Below are positions 1 through 11,712 of a DNA stretch of 64,000 nucleotides, in pieces. Within the stretch, counting starts at the first letter, position 1. Every line of letters begins with the position of its first letter. Both the position numbers and the translations under genes were made by a program. The notes below the pieces were generated by a model that saw only the letters and a program-made list of their open reading frames with translations, did no database searches and was not told the DNA's origin. Origin of the DNA: Prinsepia uniflora (lineage: Eukaryota; Streptophyta; Magnoliopsida; Rosales; Rosaceae); the NCBI GenBank assembly GCA_032719365.1, contig CM064871.1, positions 66,355,483-66,419,482 of the forward strand, read 5' to 3'.

Positions 1-432
1 AGGTCGGCACTACACCGGTGTCTCTTTGCTCTTACCCTTTTCCTGTGCAGTTCTTATAACCCCGAGAAGAGTAGCAAAGAAACTCAACGAGACAAGTTTA
101 GCTTGATATATTTCTTACATCAACAAACAAACTTATTGACACCCCCAATGTTAGTTGTCTAAATGGATTAACATAATGAATTTCTTTTCAACCAGTTTGG
201 TTAATGTTTTGAAGTCGTAAATGTGTTTGGTCTCTTTCGGTGTCGTTTTTCGTTGTCATATCAGACGCATTGAGACACACATTTCAGAGTGTTTAGCTTT
301 TGAATAAATAAATAAACAGTTAGTTAATGACACAGCCGTTTATTAGGAGTAGCTTTAGGCAGAGTCGAATTGAATGCCGAAATCTTTTCTGGTAAAAGAA
401 TTTGATCTTCTTCCCTCGTCTGATGATAGGTT

Positions 433-571
433 CATCAGTTGTTCAGAAGACGTTTGTTGCCATACAAACACATCAACGGCGCACATTCAAGATGATAGGT
501 TAGTTGGCCAACACATCAGATGATCAGAAGATGTTTGTTGCCAGAAAAACACATCAACGGCTCACATTCAA
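433..571. repeat. 58-bp direct duplication, two copies
   Basis: Two copies of a roughly 58-bp segment lie at 433-490 and 514-571. Both contain TTTGTTGCCA and CACATCAACGG, and they differ at only a handful of bases. The rest of 1-4440 is AT-rich intergenic DNA; I recognise no gene, RNA or complete transposon in it. Short ORFs there lack recognisable domains. Confidence 0.75.
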
Positions 572-3500
572 CCGAACACGTTGGTTTACTGCAGGCGAAT
601 CTATCAAATCATAACAGTGAAAGCAAAAGCTCCAGATATATACCACAGCGGAAGGAGCACATGGGTGATGACAGTTTTTGCACTTCAACAAGATTTTAAT
701 GATATTATTAAATCCCCCATTTATTCGTTTCTTTCTTGTTTCTTGTTAGCAGGCGATTCTATTCAGCGGTGGTGGTTGCACAAGCCACAAGTGACAAAGG
801 CTACGTTGTAAAGCCTTTTGGCTCTGTTGTTATCTTTGTGCTGCATTTTCTTTGTTTCTGAATTATGATGATGATTATTAATTAATGATTGTCGTTGCCG
901 TTAATGACATTAAGATCTTGATTCGTTATTTATTAAACAAGATAAGATTTCGCATGGAAAACGTTAACCTCTCGATTGTTAATATCCAACTTGATTGGCA
1001 AGAGATTAGTAAGACCGTGATTCTCGGCATTAGTGTTACAATCATCTTAGCTAATCGCCAAAATTTAAATTAGAAAATTTAGGCCATGTACGTAATTTAA
1101 GCAACTTCTCCAGCTTCAGCCTTCATTTGTTCATTGACTTCAAAGGATATTCTCCTACTATTTTCTATATATTTTTTTTAATACCCTACGCTTTCTCTTG
1201 TACGGCTTGATTTTCTCAGGTGTGCCATTTATAAGCAATGCAAGTAACATTGACAAATTGACATAAGTTTAATCATATAAGAAGAGGACCTAGAGAAATA
1301 CTCGAGATTGCATCTCAATCAAGTACGAATTCGTACTTAATTAAGATACAGTTTAGTGAATTGTAATTCATTTATATTTTTAAAAAAAGACGTACGGTAA
1401 TCAGCATTAAATTAATCATATTATTAATAAGTACGGATTAAATGGGTTAATTAGAAAGCAAGTAGGCTTTTTAGCCACTTTCAATGTAGGCGTATCACTA
1501 ATAGATTCTTCTATTAGACATTTTAGAGATGAGATCCGTTTGTAGCTCAAGAACCATCATTTTAATCAAATGATTGTGAGGCAAGTGGGCGAACTTACTT
1601 GTGTAGTTCTTTTTTTATGTTTTATTCTTAATGTATTTAAGAACTTTAATAATTTTTGTTTTCAGTATAGTACAACTTCATGTTAACAACATGTTATTTA
1701 GTTACAAGTAGTTAGATACACAGATCTCCTTAAGAAAATTCGTTGTATTGGAAGGAAAGTAAAAATACTAAAAGAATATATGGTGAATATTGAATGTGAT
1801 AAGCAAATTACAAGTGTTGTAAATGAATTATTTCTTTCGAAATCAAGCCTTTGAGGGGCACGATCTTTTAGAAATCATCAACTGAATGAATAGCAGTCAG
1901 AATCATGTCATAGGTTGAGAGAGCATTCAACTGACGTTGAGACGTCAAAGGTTGAGTATCTGGATGCCTCAAAGACTGAGTTGAATGACAGTCGGGATGA
2001 AGTAGGCATCTGGGATCTTTAAGAGTAGCTATCTTTGAAAGGTAGTCTGGATGAAGGAAAGATTTGTGTTCTTGGTGTAAGAACCGGGAAAGGGGTTGAG
2101 ACTAAACCTCAATTTTAGACTATAAAAATGAGTTGTGTCTAAATAGGCGAACTTTTGAAACAGTGAAACTTTTGAGAGTTTGCAATTGTTTGAAATTGAT
2201 TGGTTGATCAATTTTGATTGATTGGTTGTCCTTTGAGAATAAGATTTCTTCTCCTTTTATAGGCGGTGATGGTTGAATTGGCTTGCCACTGAACGTCCAC
2301 AAGACCCATGCTACAACTTGCTTATCTCGAACATCCACTTTGCCCTTTGACATATTTCGATGCTTCAGAACCTACTTGCCACTTCTTCATGCCTTCAAGT
2401 CCCAAGTGTACGCTACTGGCTGTACCTTATAAATTGGGCATTTAATCTCGTTGAATTCTTGCGTGGCCCGAAGTAGAATTTTTTTTTTCGGGTACAAACA
2501 AGTATGTTTAGGGATTTTTCGATAATCATTCAATTTATTTATTTTTAGTTGTCCACTTTTATGTTTGAAAAACGAGAAAATATATGGAGAGAAATATCTA
2601 ACAAAATGAAAATTAAAACCAAAATTTAATTGTTCGTAAGTTTCTCCTCTCTTTTGTTTTTTTTTTTTTGTTTGTTTTTTTTTCATCCTTCTCTTCCTCT
2701 GTATACCACCACTTTTCTTAATTATTTATGCTTTTCTTATACGTTCAAAATAATTTTTTTTTTTAACAAACACACCCTTAATGAATTGTTTGCAGATAAA
2801 TTTTCTCCAGTATATCGCACAGAATGTTACTACTTTACATATTGTGTCTTTTAAATTACAAGGGAGGATACAATAGGAATAATAGTATCAATACGGCGTC
2901 GTTAAAATTATGTAATTGATGATACCACGTTATTGTAGGAGGACTTATTTTGTGATAAAAGTATGATCCTTATACATGTTTGTATTTTGAAGATATGTGC
3001 GAATTGTCTGCTGAAAATGACTGGTTGAATCCTTTAACCGCGGCAATTTGAAGTCAGCACATGCAATCCTTTTGGCTTCATTTTCTTCCTTCAAAAACCA
3101 ATTTGGCTTCAATGTCCATTTGTTTTTGGTTTTTCTCATGGATGTTTCCACTCAAAACTTTTAAAATTCAGATGAAAGATACACAATTACAAACAAACAA
3201 TTCATATCAAAATCAAATCTGGTACATTTGACAAAAAAAGAAATCGAATCTGATACGCAGAATTCACCTTTCAATAAAACTCCCATTTTTTTTCTCAATT
3301 AATTCCACAAAATAAAATCAGATATATATAATTATGAATAAATAATTACGATTTAAATCAAAATTAAAATGATTCGATTCTTGATATGTACACCGTCAGC
3401 TACGTACAAAACTACAAAAGGCCTTTAAAATAAGATAAGGTATATTTTTTATTTGAAAGTCGAAAGATTAACGGCCAATAACCAACTTGTGGTTAAGATA

Positions 3501-4459
3501 TCAGATATGTCCGAAGGGAAAAAGACTACCGGTCCAAGTTGCTTTTCAGATATGCATGCCCTTTTTGTAAGAGGAATCTTGGCCGTCCATACTCACTATT
3601 CTGATTGCGTTCTGGATTTTGCCACCTTTTCTGTTCTCTAGCTCCTTTCACTGTTTCTAAAGGCTTCACTGCCCATCTGATTCTGTCTGTGTTCAGGATT
3701 TGATTCTCTGCACCCTGCGACTACACAACCACCAGTCAAATACATCAAAAAATCCAACTCGTTCTGGATTTATTTTATTTAATAAAAAGAAAAAAGTAAT
3801 TACTTAAGTTTGATTTACAGATGGATTAGTCTGGTGCTCTGGTCTTAATTAAGACGCATAATTTAGTGTGAGTGATCATTCTGATCTTAATTAAGATACT
3901 TTTCTTGGTATCAAAGTGTCATTGATAACCATAAGGTGACGGTAGAAGAATTTTCTAGTGCATAGCTGATTGGTAAAAATTTAAAAGCTCCAGGAGTGAG
4001 CCGCATTTAAACGAAAATTTGAGATTCTTTGTAAATATTTTGTAGTCAGAAATAAGCCGCATTCCAAGCGAAAATTAGTCCCACTCATTTAAATGTATAG
4101 ACACCTCGTTATATTTTTTTAAAAAAAAGATGTTATTGATAACTCTGATTAATCTAGTGTTAATTAAAACACACAAGTTGTATCAAAGTGTTGATAAGTC
4201 ATTTTTTAATTAATGTACAATTTGACACTCTCATCGGTGAAAGGTTTTATTACAAAAAAAAATTAAGTATTGTTAGAAGTTAACTCTTTCATAATCATAA
4301 AGGGGCAGTTTAACGATTCAAACACTAATTTACTCTTAAGTATAGTGTTCGAGTCATTACCCGATATGCTTTAAAGTTGACGGATAATCAATTTCGAAGA
4401 TATAATTATAGATATAAGCTAGATATTAGAATTAAATAACTAGGAGAGGGATTAAAGTA

Positions 4460-4885
4460 AGGTGGCAATTTTTGACATGACTCGAAACTCGCACGAGATT
4501 TACCCGGGTTAACTCGCACGATTAAAATTTCGGGTTATTTTGAGGTCAACCCGTTATGACATGTTTAATAAATGAGTGGGTTTCGAGTCAACCTGTTAAC
4601 CCGTATAATAATCTGTTAATACATTTAATAAATTGGTAGATTTCAAGTTAACCTATTAACCAGTATATTAACTTATATATTGACTCGTTTAATAAAGGTA
4701 TCATTACTAATTCATATGTCTATCTATTTACTTACCAAAATACCTATTAACTCTTATAGTTTAAATAAGTTAAACGAGTCATAGATTAATTGAGTTTCCA
4801 GTACGACCTATTTATTAAATGAGTTATACGGATTACACGAGTTATCTGGATTACTAACAGGTCAGGTTCGGATTAGACATCCTTA
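4460..4885. repeat. Degenerate interspersed repeat with repeated 'toward-row' ACCCGTTAA-like motifs
   Basis: The segment repeats variants of GGGTTAACTCG, CAACCCGTTA and TTTAATAAATGAG many times in both orientations. It resembles a common class of old non-autonomous plant repeats that begin near GGTGGCAATTTTTGACA. Its right side lacks a clean complementary end, so neither the termini nor a target duplication could be fixed. The family assignment is an inference from motif style only. Confidence 0.45.
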
Positions 4886-7590
4886 ACACAATTATTAAAC
4901 AAATCGAGTTTAAATTGGATATATTTAAATAAAATAAAATTTAGGACACAAGATGATCTATTGTCCGTCTTAGATTGAAATGTTGATTTTGATTGAGGCG
5001 GGAGTTGGACACTTGGATGGTGATAATTATACGTGAAATAACGCCCGTGAGGGTGACCGTAATTTCCAAGAGGGCAAAAGTATCTCTACTAATTCAAATA
5101 TGTAGATTTCATGTCATGTCTGATGTCTCTGAGGAGTGAGCAGTGAGGAGTGAGCAGTGAGTGTGAGCTAGCTCGTGTTGTGTGTTGCTAAAAAGTGGTC
5201 TTATCATATGCTTAATCGTGATGTCCACTAATGACTTCATGCCAAACATTGTCAAATAAATAATTAACCACGTACCACGTACCAACATTTGGATTGTGGT
5301 CCACCAACTCCAAAATACAAAAATCTTATTTACTCACACAATTCAAATTCAAATTATTCCCCGCCAATCAGACTCTTCCAAGTTGACGTCCATGTCCAAA
5401 TCAAACAAAATTTCAAATTGTTTTTTTTTTTTTAAGAACTGAATCCCGTATATAAAATAATTCTTAATTTACACGAAATTCACTTAATGCTATATTCTTG
5501 ACCATAAGTGAAATATAAAAATAGATTTTAGTTTCTTCGGATTTTATTGAGAAATTTTCTTATATTCGTAATCAAGAATGACTTCATAATTTGTCAAAAC
5601 AAAAAATTAAAACCGATATACTCATTTTAAATGCACAAGAATTAAAATCTCAAAATCCACAGGCAATCGAAATTACTTGAAGAATACATCAAAATCATGG
5701 AATTTGAGAAGATCAATGAATAGATGCAGCACAGAAAAAATCTCTACGAAATGCAGGGTGTGGATTGCGTATGGTTTGTCCAGTGTGTCCAGGGGTACTC
5801 CTCTTAGAATAAAGTGAGAGCACAGAGCTCAAGAAGTGGCTGGCGACTGTGAATGAGAAGGGAGAAGAGGCAGGCCCGTGATCAAAGGAAATGTTGCCTA
5901 ATAAAGTGAGTGAAGCATGAAGCCTATAATCCAAATTCAATATCTTGGTGCTAGATTCGGCTTTTGTGTTTCACCACTTGCCTTTCATTTGACGTCTGCT
6001 TTGCTTTTAAGTTTTAAACTGCCTTAGGTAACCAACCCAACTACCCAACTACCTCTCTACCGAGCTTTCTCTCTATGGTAGTAGGCTAATAGCACTGACC
6101 TAGTACTAATTAGAATTCAAATGCACTTCCAACTACCCACTGGATTTGGTGTAAAGCCATTCTCAAATGAAATAATATATCAGGTTTTTAAATTCTGTAA
6201 TTTTTTTCAATTATTTTTAACGAGTAATAATAATCAAACACATTCTCGTGGAAAATTAGGGGAAAAAAAAGAGAGAGTGGGATTGCCGACACTAATCAAT
6301 CATGATTAAGATTTGCATATGTATGTGGATTCTCTTTGTTATTTCCTTTAATGATGGATCACTTGGACTTTTAACAATTGAATAAACCCTAGATATATAA
6401 TCAAGTGTTTTGCAAAAGTTTGCATTGGATCTTGCTTTCAAATTTTAAATTAGTCTAAACAAATTGTATGGACTCGGGAGTCAAAGCATTACACTCGTTC
6501 CCCTTTGGGCCATTCATGTTCCATGCTGTAATTGCATGTAAATAAATATATACACACACATTTTCAATATTCAATTCTATAAAGAATATTCATACAATGT
6601 AATTACATTTGTCACTTTTATTGCCAATAAGAAATCAACATACACATAATTACAAAAAGCTAAATAAGTAGGCAAATTACATTCTTCGATTAAGAATCGA
6701 ATCATTCCAAGTTGTGTATTTCTTGTCACGCAATCTCCTCGTTGAAAAATTGGATTTGATAAGCAAACTAGATCTAGTCATTTAAAATTATCATTTTCGA
6801 GTTCCTTCTTTTATCCAAATTAAACTTCATTCATATTGCATAGTAGGACCAAAATCGATGTGATGTTTAACAACAAATTATACTCCATTTTTTATTCACG
6901 ATTAATTATTAAATGATATATTTTCTTTTAAAATTATTAGTTAAAAGAGTTCGTTTGATCTGAATTTTTTGGTGGAATTTACTCACCCTCCTGATGTTAT
7001 ATTATTAGAGATAATTAGTCATAAGTAATATCTAAACATGATTAATAAACGTGCAAGTTCATAAAACAAACTTTGTCTTAAAGAAAAAATAAATATAAAA
7101 ACTCTCCCAAAAAAATTCCATTAATATTTACCCAATTTTTGTATATTTAATTTCAAGCATCAATCTATGCGTTTCACACGCTAGAAGCAACAACGAGGGT
7201 GGTATCACGTGTGTACATAAAGAATGGGTTTTTAGACCGTAGACTTCATAGATGCATGTGCTGGTTGTACATCTAGGGCCCACTTGCTCTTGCTCTTGCA
7301 TGTGCGATGTCTTTAGGGTTCTTAATTTGTTGGGAGCTTTGACTTGTACGCTTCCAATTTCATTAAGTAATCTTCTTCCTTTCAAACAAGTGTGTAACAT
7401 TAAGTAATCTTAATCTCTGCGTGTATAACTTTTATTTTTATTTTCACAAATAATATTAAATTATTTGTATAAATGTATTGTCATACAGTAATTAGAAAAT
7501 AAATTAGACTAGCTATGACACGTAAACAGCTTAATCCAGTGTCTCTTCATAGTTGTTAGGTGTGTTTAAGGATTTAAGAGGACGTTTATA
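4886..7590. other. AT-rich intergenic DNA, no gene recognised
   Basis: It holds homopolymer runs, a small GAGGAGTGAGCAGT duplication near 5130-5160 and a less AT-rich patch at 5700-5960. A 75-codon minus-strand ORF in that patch (5713-5940) shows no recognised domain. Nothing else can be supported here. Confidence 0.6.
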
Positions 7591-7594
7591 GATT

Positions 7595-7700
7595 TCAAGC
7601 ATGTTTTTAAGGAAGCTAATTTTATTGTGGATGCTCTTACTAAATTTGATCATGTATGTAGTGATGGTCTTAATTAGCTGGATTCTTTTTTCCTTACGAT
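7595..7700 (+). pseudogene. Scrap of a LINE RNase H-like domain
   Basis: Conceptual translation gives a run like FKEANFIVDALTKFDHVCSD, matching the REANFVADALSKLGH-type motif near the end of RNase H domains in plant L1 elements. Stops flank it and nothing upstream or downstream is recognisable. It is a small old fragment and the call rests on this one motif. Confidence 0.4.
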
Positions 7701-8989
7701 CAAAAATTCCGAAGACTTAGTTATTCGATTTCATTGAAAATGGTTGCTCTAGGTTTTTTTTTTTGGGTAATTTTTTTTCGTATTAAAAAAACAGCTTAAT
7801 TCAATGTCCTATCTTAGTGTCAAGTACAACTTTATTGTTTGAATTTAAGACTGTTGAAACGTTTGATACAAGTTTTGTGTCTAAGGCTTTAAGGTGGTGG
7901 GAACATATCCACATGCAATTGATTATTTTCTTTATCAAGAAAAGAGGAAAAAAGAAAAAAGAAAAAGTAAAAGAAAAAGGAAAGTCTTTTTTTTTTTGTT
8001 AAATAAAAAAGGAAAGTCTTTGACCTCTGGTTGATCAACGTTCTCACTTAGTTGGGCCAACATACGAGAGTCCCATATAATGATTACGATAATTTACAGT
8101 GGGTTGGTCAATGTTCTTCCCTCTGCTGCCTCATAAGAATGGCTGCCCCTGGCTCAAATTAGCAGAGACAATTTCATGATTATCATCACCTTAGTGCCTA
8201 CCAAAATGGCCTTACAACTTGAAATAGTAAGAGCAATGGAAGCCCTCGTTTGGAAGGTGAAATATTTCTTAATTCCGTTCAGATTTTAAACACGGTTTAA
8301 TGATTCATTACTAATTGTCTTTTAATTTCAAAATTTTCGTCTAGTTATGTTCTCATGTTTTTATAAGAAAACGAAATGAGGACTAGAAAATCAAAATAGA
8401 AATTGATACGTCGTAAAGAAAAAAAGATCTTAGATCTTTTTCGGATTAAGATCGATGCTTAATTTTTCAAGATGACCACTGAGTTCGAAACCTTGATACA
8501 AAGAGATTTTCAAGGTACCTTTCATAGATGTGACTGCTATTTTAAATGGTACCTTTCGTAGTTGCATGCGAGAGGAAGATCAAAACGAGCACAGATTTGA
8601 TTTATGGAGCATAAAAGAAAAACCCAACCACTGCTAATTGAATATTCCAGCTGTGTACTAAGCAAACGAAAAGTACCGAAAAAAAAATAATAGGACTTAC
8701 AAAATAGCTCAATCTAATGATGAAATAATCGTCTATTATATATATATTTTTTAGGCGATAATAAACTGATATATAATATTGGAATAGTACTATATATAGT
8801 ATAGTGTGAATGACAAGGTGATGAGGGTATGAAGCACTAAATTAACAAAAGAGTGTATTACCCACTATCTCTTCGTACTTACTTGGATATATGATGATGA
8901 GTAAATAAAGATAGGGATGTTTGGGTTTTGTTGATGTGTTGGAAGCTGAAGATTAGAAGGAATTGTTAGGAAACAATCCCACATGAGAA

Positions 8990-9139
8990 TGGGCAGCATG
9001 TTGGAGCACTACTATGGTTTTGATTGGGACTTCCTCAAATCTCAACTCATAAAGTTCATCACGCTTGCTTCCCCTTATGCTTTGGACCCCATCATCACAT
9101 GCATGCAACTCATCATCCTCTTTTTAGAGTCATTGTAAT
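8990..9139 (+). CDS. Candidate 49-aa small ORF, unrecognised
   Basis: An ATG at 8990 opens 49 codons ending in TAA at 9137-9139. The predicted peptide begins MGSMLEHYYGF and has a hydrophobic C-terminal third with ITCMQLIILFL, which could be membrane-associated. Its base composition is closer to coding DNA than the strongly AT-rich flanks. I do not recognise the family, and no second exon was identified. It may be a real small protein gene or chance; only conservation or expression would decide. Confidence 0.25.
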
Positions 9140-11690
9140 TCGATCTCTCTAACTTCGTCACAAAAATAGATGCTTAAAATACTTCAATTTGTTCCTTTTT
9201 TAATGAAAGAAATTTTTCGGTGTGACGGTGATACAATCAACCAAGAAGATGGATAGAGCTATTTTAAGCAGCTCATCATCCAATAATCAATTGAAAACAT
9301 GATTGCATACCTCTTTAGCTAACTCAAGCCTAAAATAATGGAAACCTAATTAAATTTCCATCTTTTTGTTAAACACTCCATCCATTGAGATTGAGCGCCA
9401 ACTGAATTTGACTTCCATTTCACTCCATATCATTAAAGGAAGACAGAAAAGGTGACCTAAATGCATGTTCTGGCTTTGCCAAAGAACTGTTTTGGTCACT
9501 AGCTGACAATTCGTTTAAGGAGTAAGTTAAAATTCATAGTCACAAGGAATTCGATCATCGTCAATTGATATATGAAGTTACAATTTGCTTCAAATTCTAT
9601 GCCATCTTATCTATAACACTCCGTTAGCATCCAAAAAGCGGACTCTTTATTTAGTTAATTACTGTGTTTTATTACAGTACTTTTAAGTTATCAATCGATG
9701 TAATTCTGTGACAGTAATTATATTTATGTTATAACTTCATGCACTAATTAATCAAGCCAATCAATGGAAACATGGAATTGGGACATCATATCTACTACTG
9801 TGGGCTGCAAAATGACAAGGTTATGGATAACAAGAAGAAGAGTGGGATGTAACATGGCCGATGCAGAAACAAACTTAGAGATTGAGAGATATGTGGAAAC
9901 CATGAAACCAGGGTGAAGGGTTAACCTTTCCCAAAAGGAACCCAAACCTCTCGTTCCATATTTATCACTTTGATTGGCAAAAAGAAGAAAAAAGAAAGAG
10001 AAAAAAAATATCTGACCCTATGCATGCCTCAAACCTTAAGAAAGGGGTGTCACAATCTACAATATTATTTCAATCTTGGTAGGAATAAATAGGGTTTTAT
10101 GACTTTTATCTGATTCTGTCAAATTGATGCACAAAGAAAAGGACTTATAACAATGACTGGGTTTGCATGTGTATTATTTTCTAAGTAGTAAATTCAGATT
10201 TCTATTTATAAAATAAAAAATTAAGTAAAAAATTATTGAGGTTGATCATCGTAACAAAAATGATTCCAACAATATGACTATATATACGTACAAAACATTT
10301 CGAAGGAAAAATAAATAAAATTATGAATATGAGTAGTGGGTGTGAAAGCGCCCTCGTGAACGTGGATGAGGTACAGCCGGACAGGGCTCGAATTGAAAAA
10401 ATGGTTACAGGTGATTGATGTATGGATGATATTGAAGAAAGAACAAAACATTTTGGGGATGGTATAATTTTTACATGCACAATGTGAAATTGTCGGGGGC
10501 AAACCCGACTGAGCACATGATTGTGGGGAAGGGGAATGGGAAGGGGAATGGGAATGGGAATGGGATGCTCTTTCATTTGCTTAGGATGGTCCCCATTCAG
10601 ACACCGATTTTTCAGTCCATTTGAAACACCATGAGTCGTGATGAGACATATCAAGCGTAATCGCTTGTTCGTATTATAGTAAGTGTTTATTCGGTTAAAA
10701 CCCCTAACACCCCACAGAAAATATTCCAATGTCCCCAGTGGCTAGCGAAAATTTATCCATATGGGTAAAAGTTTGAGTGTCTTCAAATTTTTGTGGAGGT
10801 GAACCACCGAATCCTCCTCATATAAATCAAAATTTTAGTACACAATGCTGGTCCAGAAAAATCTGACCCAACGAACACGAAACAAAAGGGTGGTCCAGAA
10901 CATGGTTAGGTTTAGTTTTATAAGGATATGTAGAGGATCAATCTCGAAAATGATTTTTGAATGTATTAACATCATCTTATTTTGTAATCAGCTGGTACAA
11001 TAATGTTTGAATTATAATGAGAATACTAAGGTTTGAGCAACAAAGATTTGGAGGCACAAGGCCCCAAACTTGAGCATCCATGTATTTTGGGTAGTCAAGA
11101 AATGAATGAAATGATTTTCCGAAGTGAAAGAAAGAGCCCGTGACTAATTCGAAACAAGAATAAATACTCATGGGTCTACATTCATCTATTGAAGAGGCCT
11201 CTGAGATTTCAAACTTCTTTTGTCAAATAAGTAACATGGTAATATACAGGACGGGAATAATATAACCGGGAGCAACATGGGCCAACTGGGCTGTTCATCC
11301 TAGTGTTCGTTTATACGAAGCTAGTTGAAGTGGATTCCCAGCCCAGCCCATCTAAAGCAATTTCAGGAAAATCATGGTTTCCAAGAACTCTCAGTATATG
11401 GCCGCAGATATTAAACAAGATATTCAATTTCCTTTTCTCACAAAGAACAAATTTCATTCAAAATCAAAATAGAGGCACAACAACGTTAACACACACTGTC
11501 TACTTCCAACAAGGGGTTTCAACCCTAAAATTCCATTTCGGCAAGATCAAATCTATACAAGGCAACAGATATCCAATCCTTGCTGATACATATAACCTAT
11601 TGAGACTTCAAACCAATAGCAGAATTCAAGGATGGCATAAGGAGAAAAATTAAGACTTCCAATTAGCTATGCATTTTCATCTTCAGTTTG
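9140..11690. other. Intergenic DNA with a G-rich run
   Basis: No gene is recognised. A 175-codon minus-strand ORF (10202-10729) is driven by the low-complexity GGGAAT repeat near 10530 and has no domain. The right end (about 11300-11700) is the probable 3' UTR and downstream flank of the RING gene. Confidence 0.5.
10526..10565 (+). repeat. G-rich GGGAAT repeat, potential G-quadruplex
   Basis: Six or more runs of three to four G separated by 2-3 bases (GGGGAAGGGGAATGGG and so on) satisfy the usual G3+N1-7 quadruplex pattern on the plus strand. This is a sequence observation; folding is not shown. Confidence 0.7.
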
Positions 11691-11712
11691 TAATACTCGG
11701 GCCACTCGCCAT

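Noticed and set aside
5713..5940. Minus-strand ORF with STPGHTGQ, considered as a CEP-like signalling peptide
   Set aside because: It lacks an N-terminal signal peptide, and the motif does not match the CEP C-terminal consensus.
10202..10729. 175-codon minus-strand ORF
   Set aside because: It is carried by the GGGAAT repeat (Pro-Ile-Pro residues) and has no domain, no coding signature and no splice context.
11303..11653. 116-codon plus-strand ORF
   Set aside because: It lies antisense to the probable 3' end of the RING gene and has no recognisable domain.
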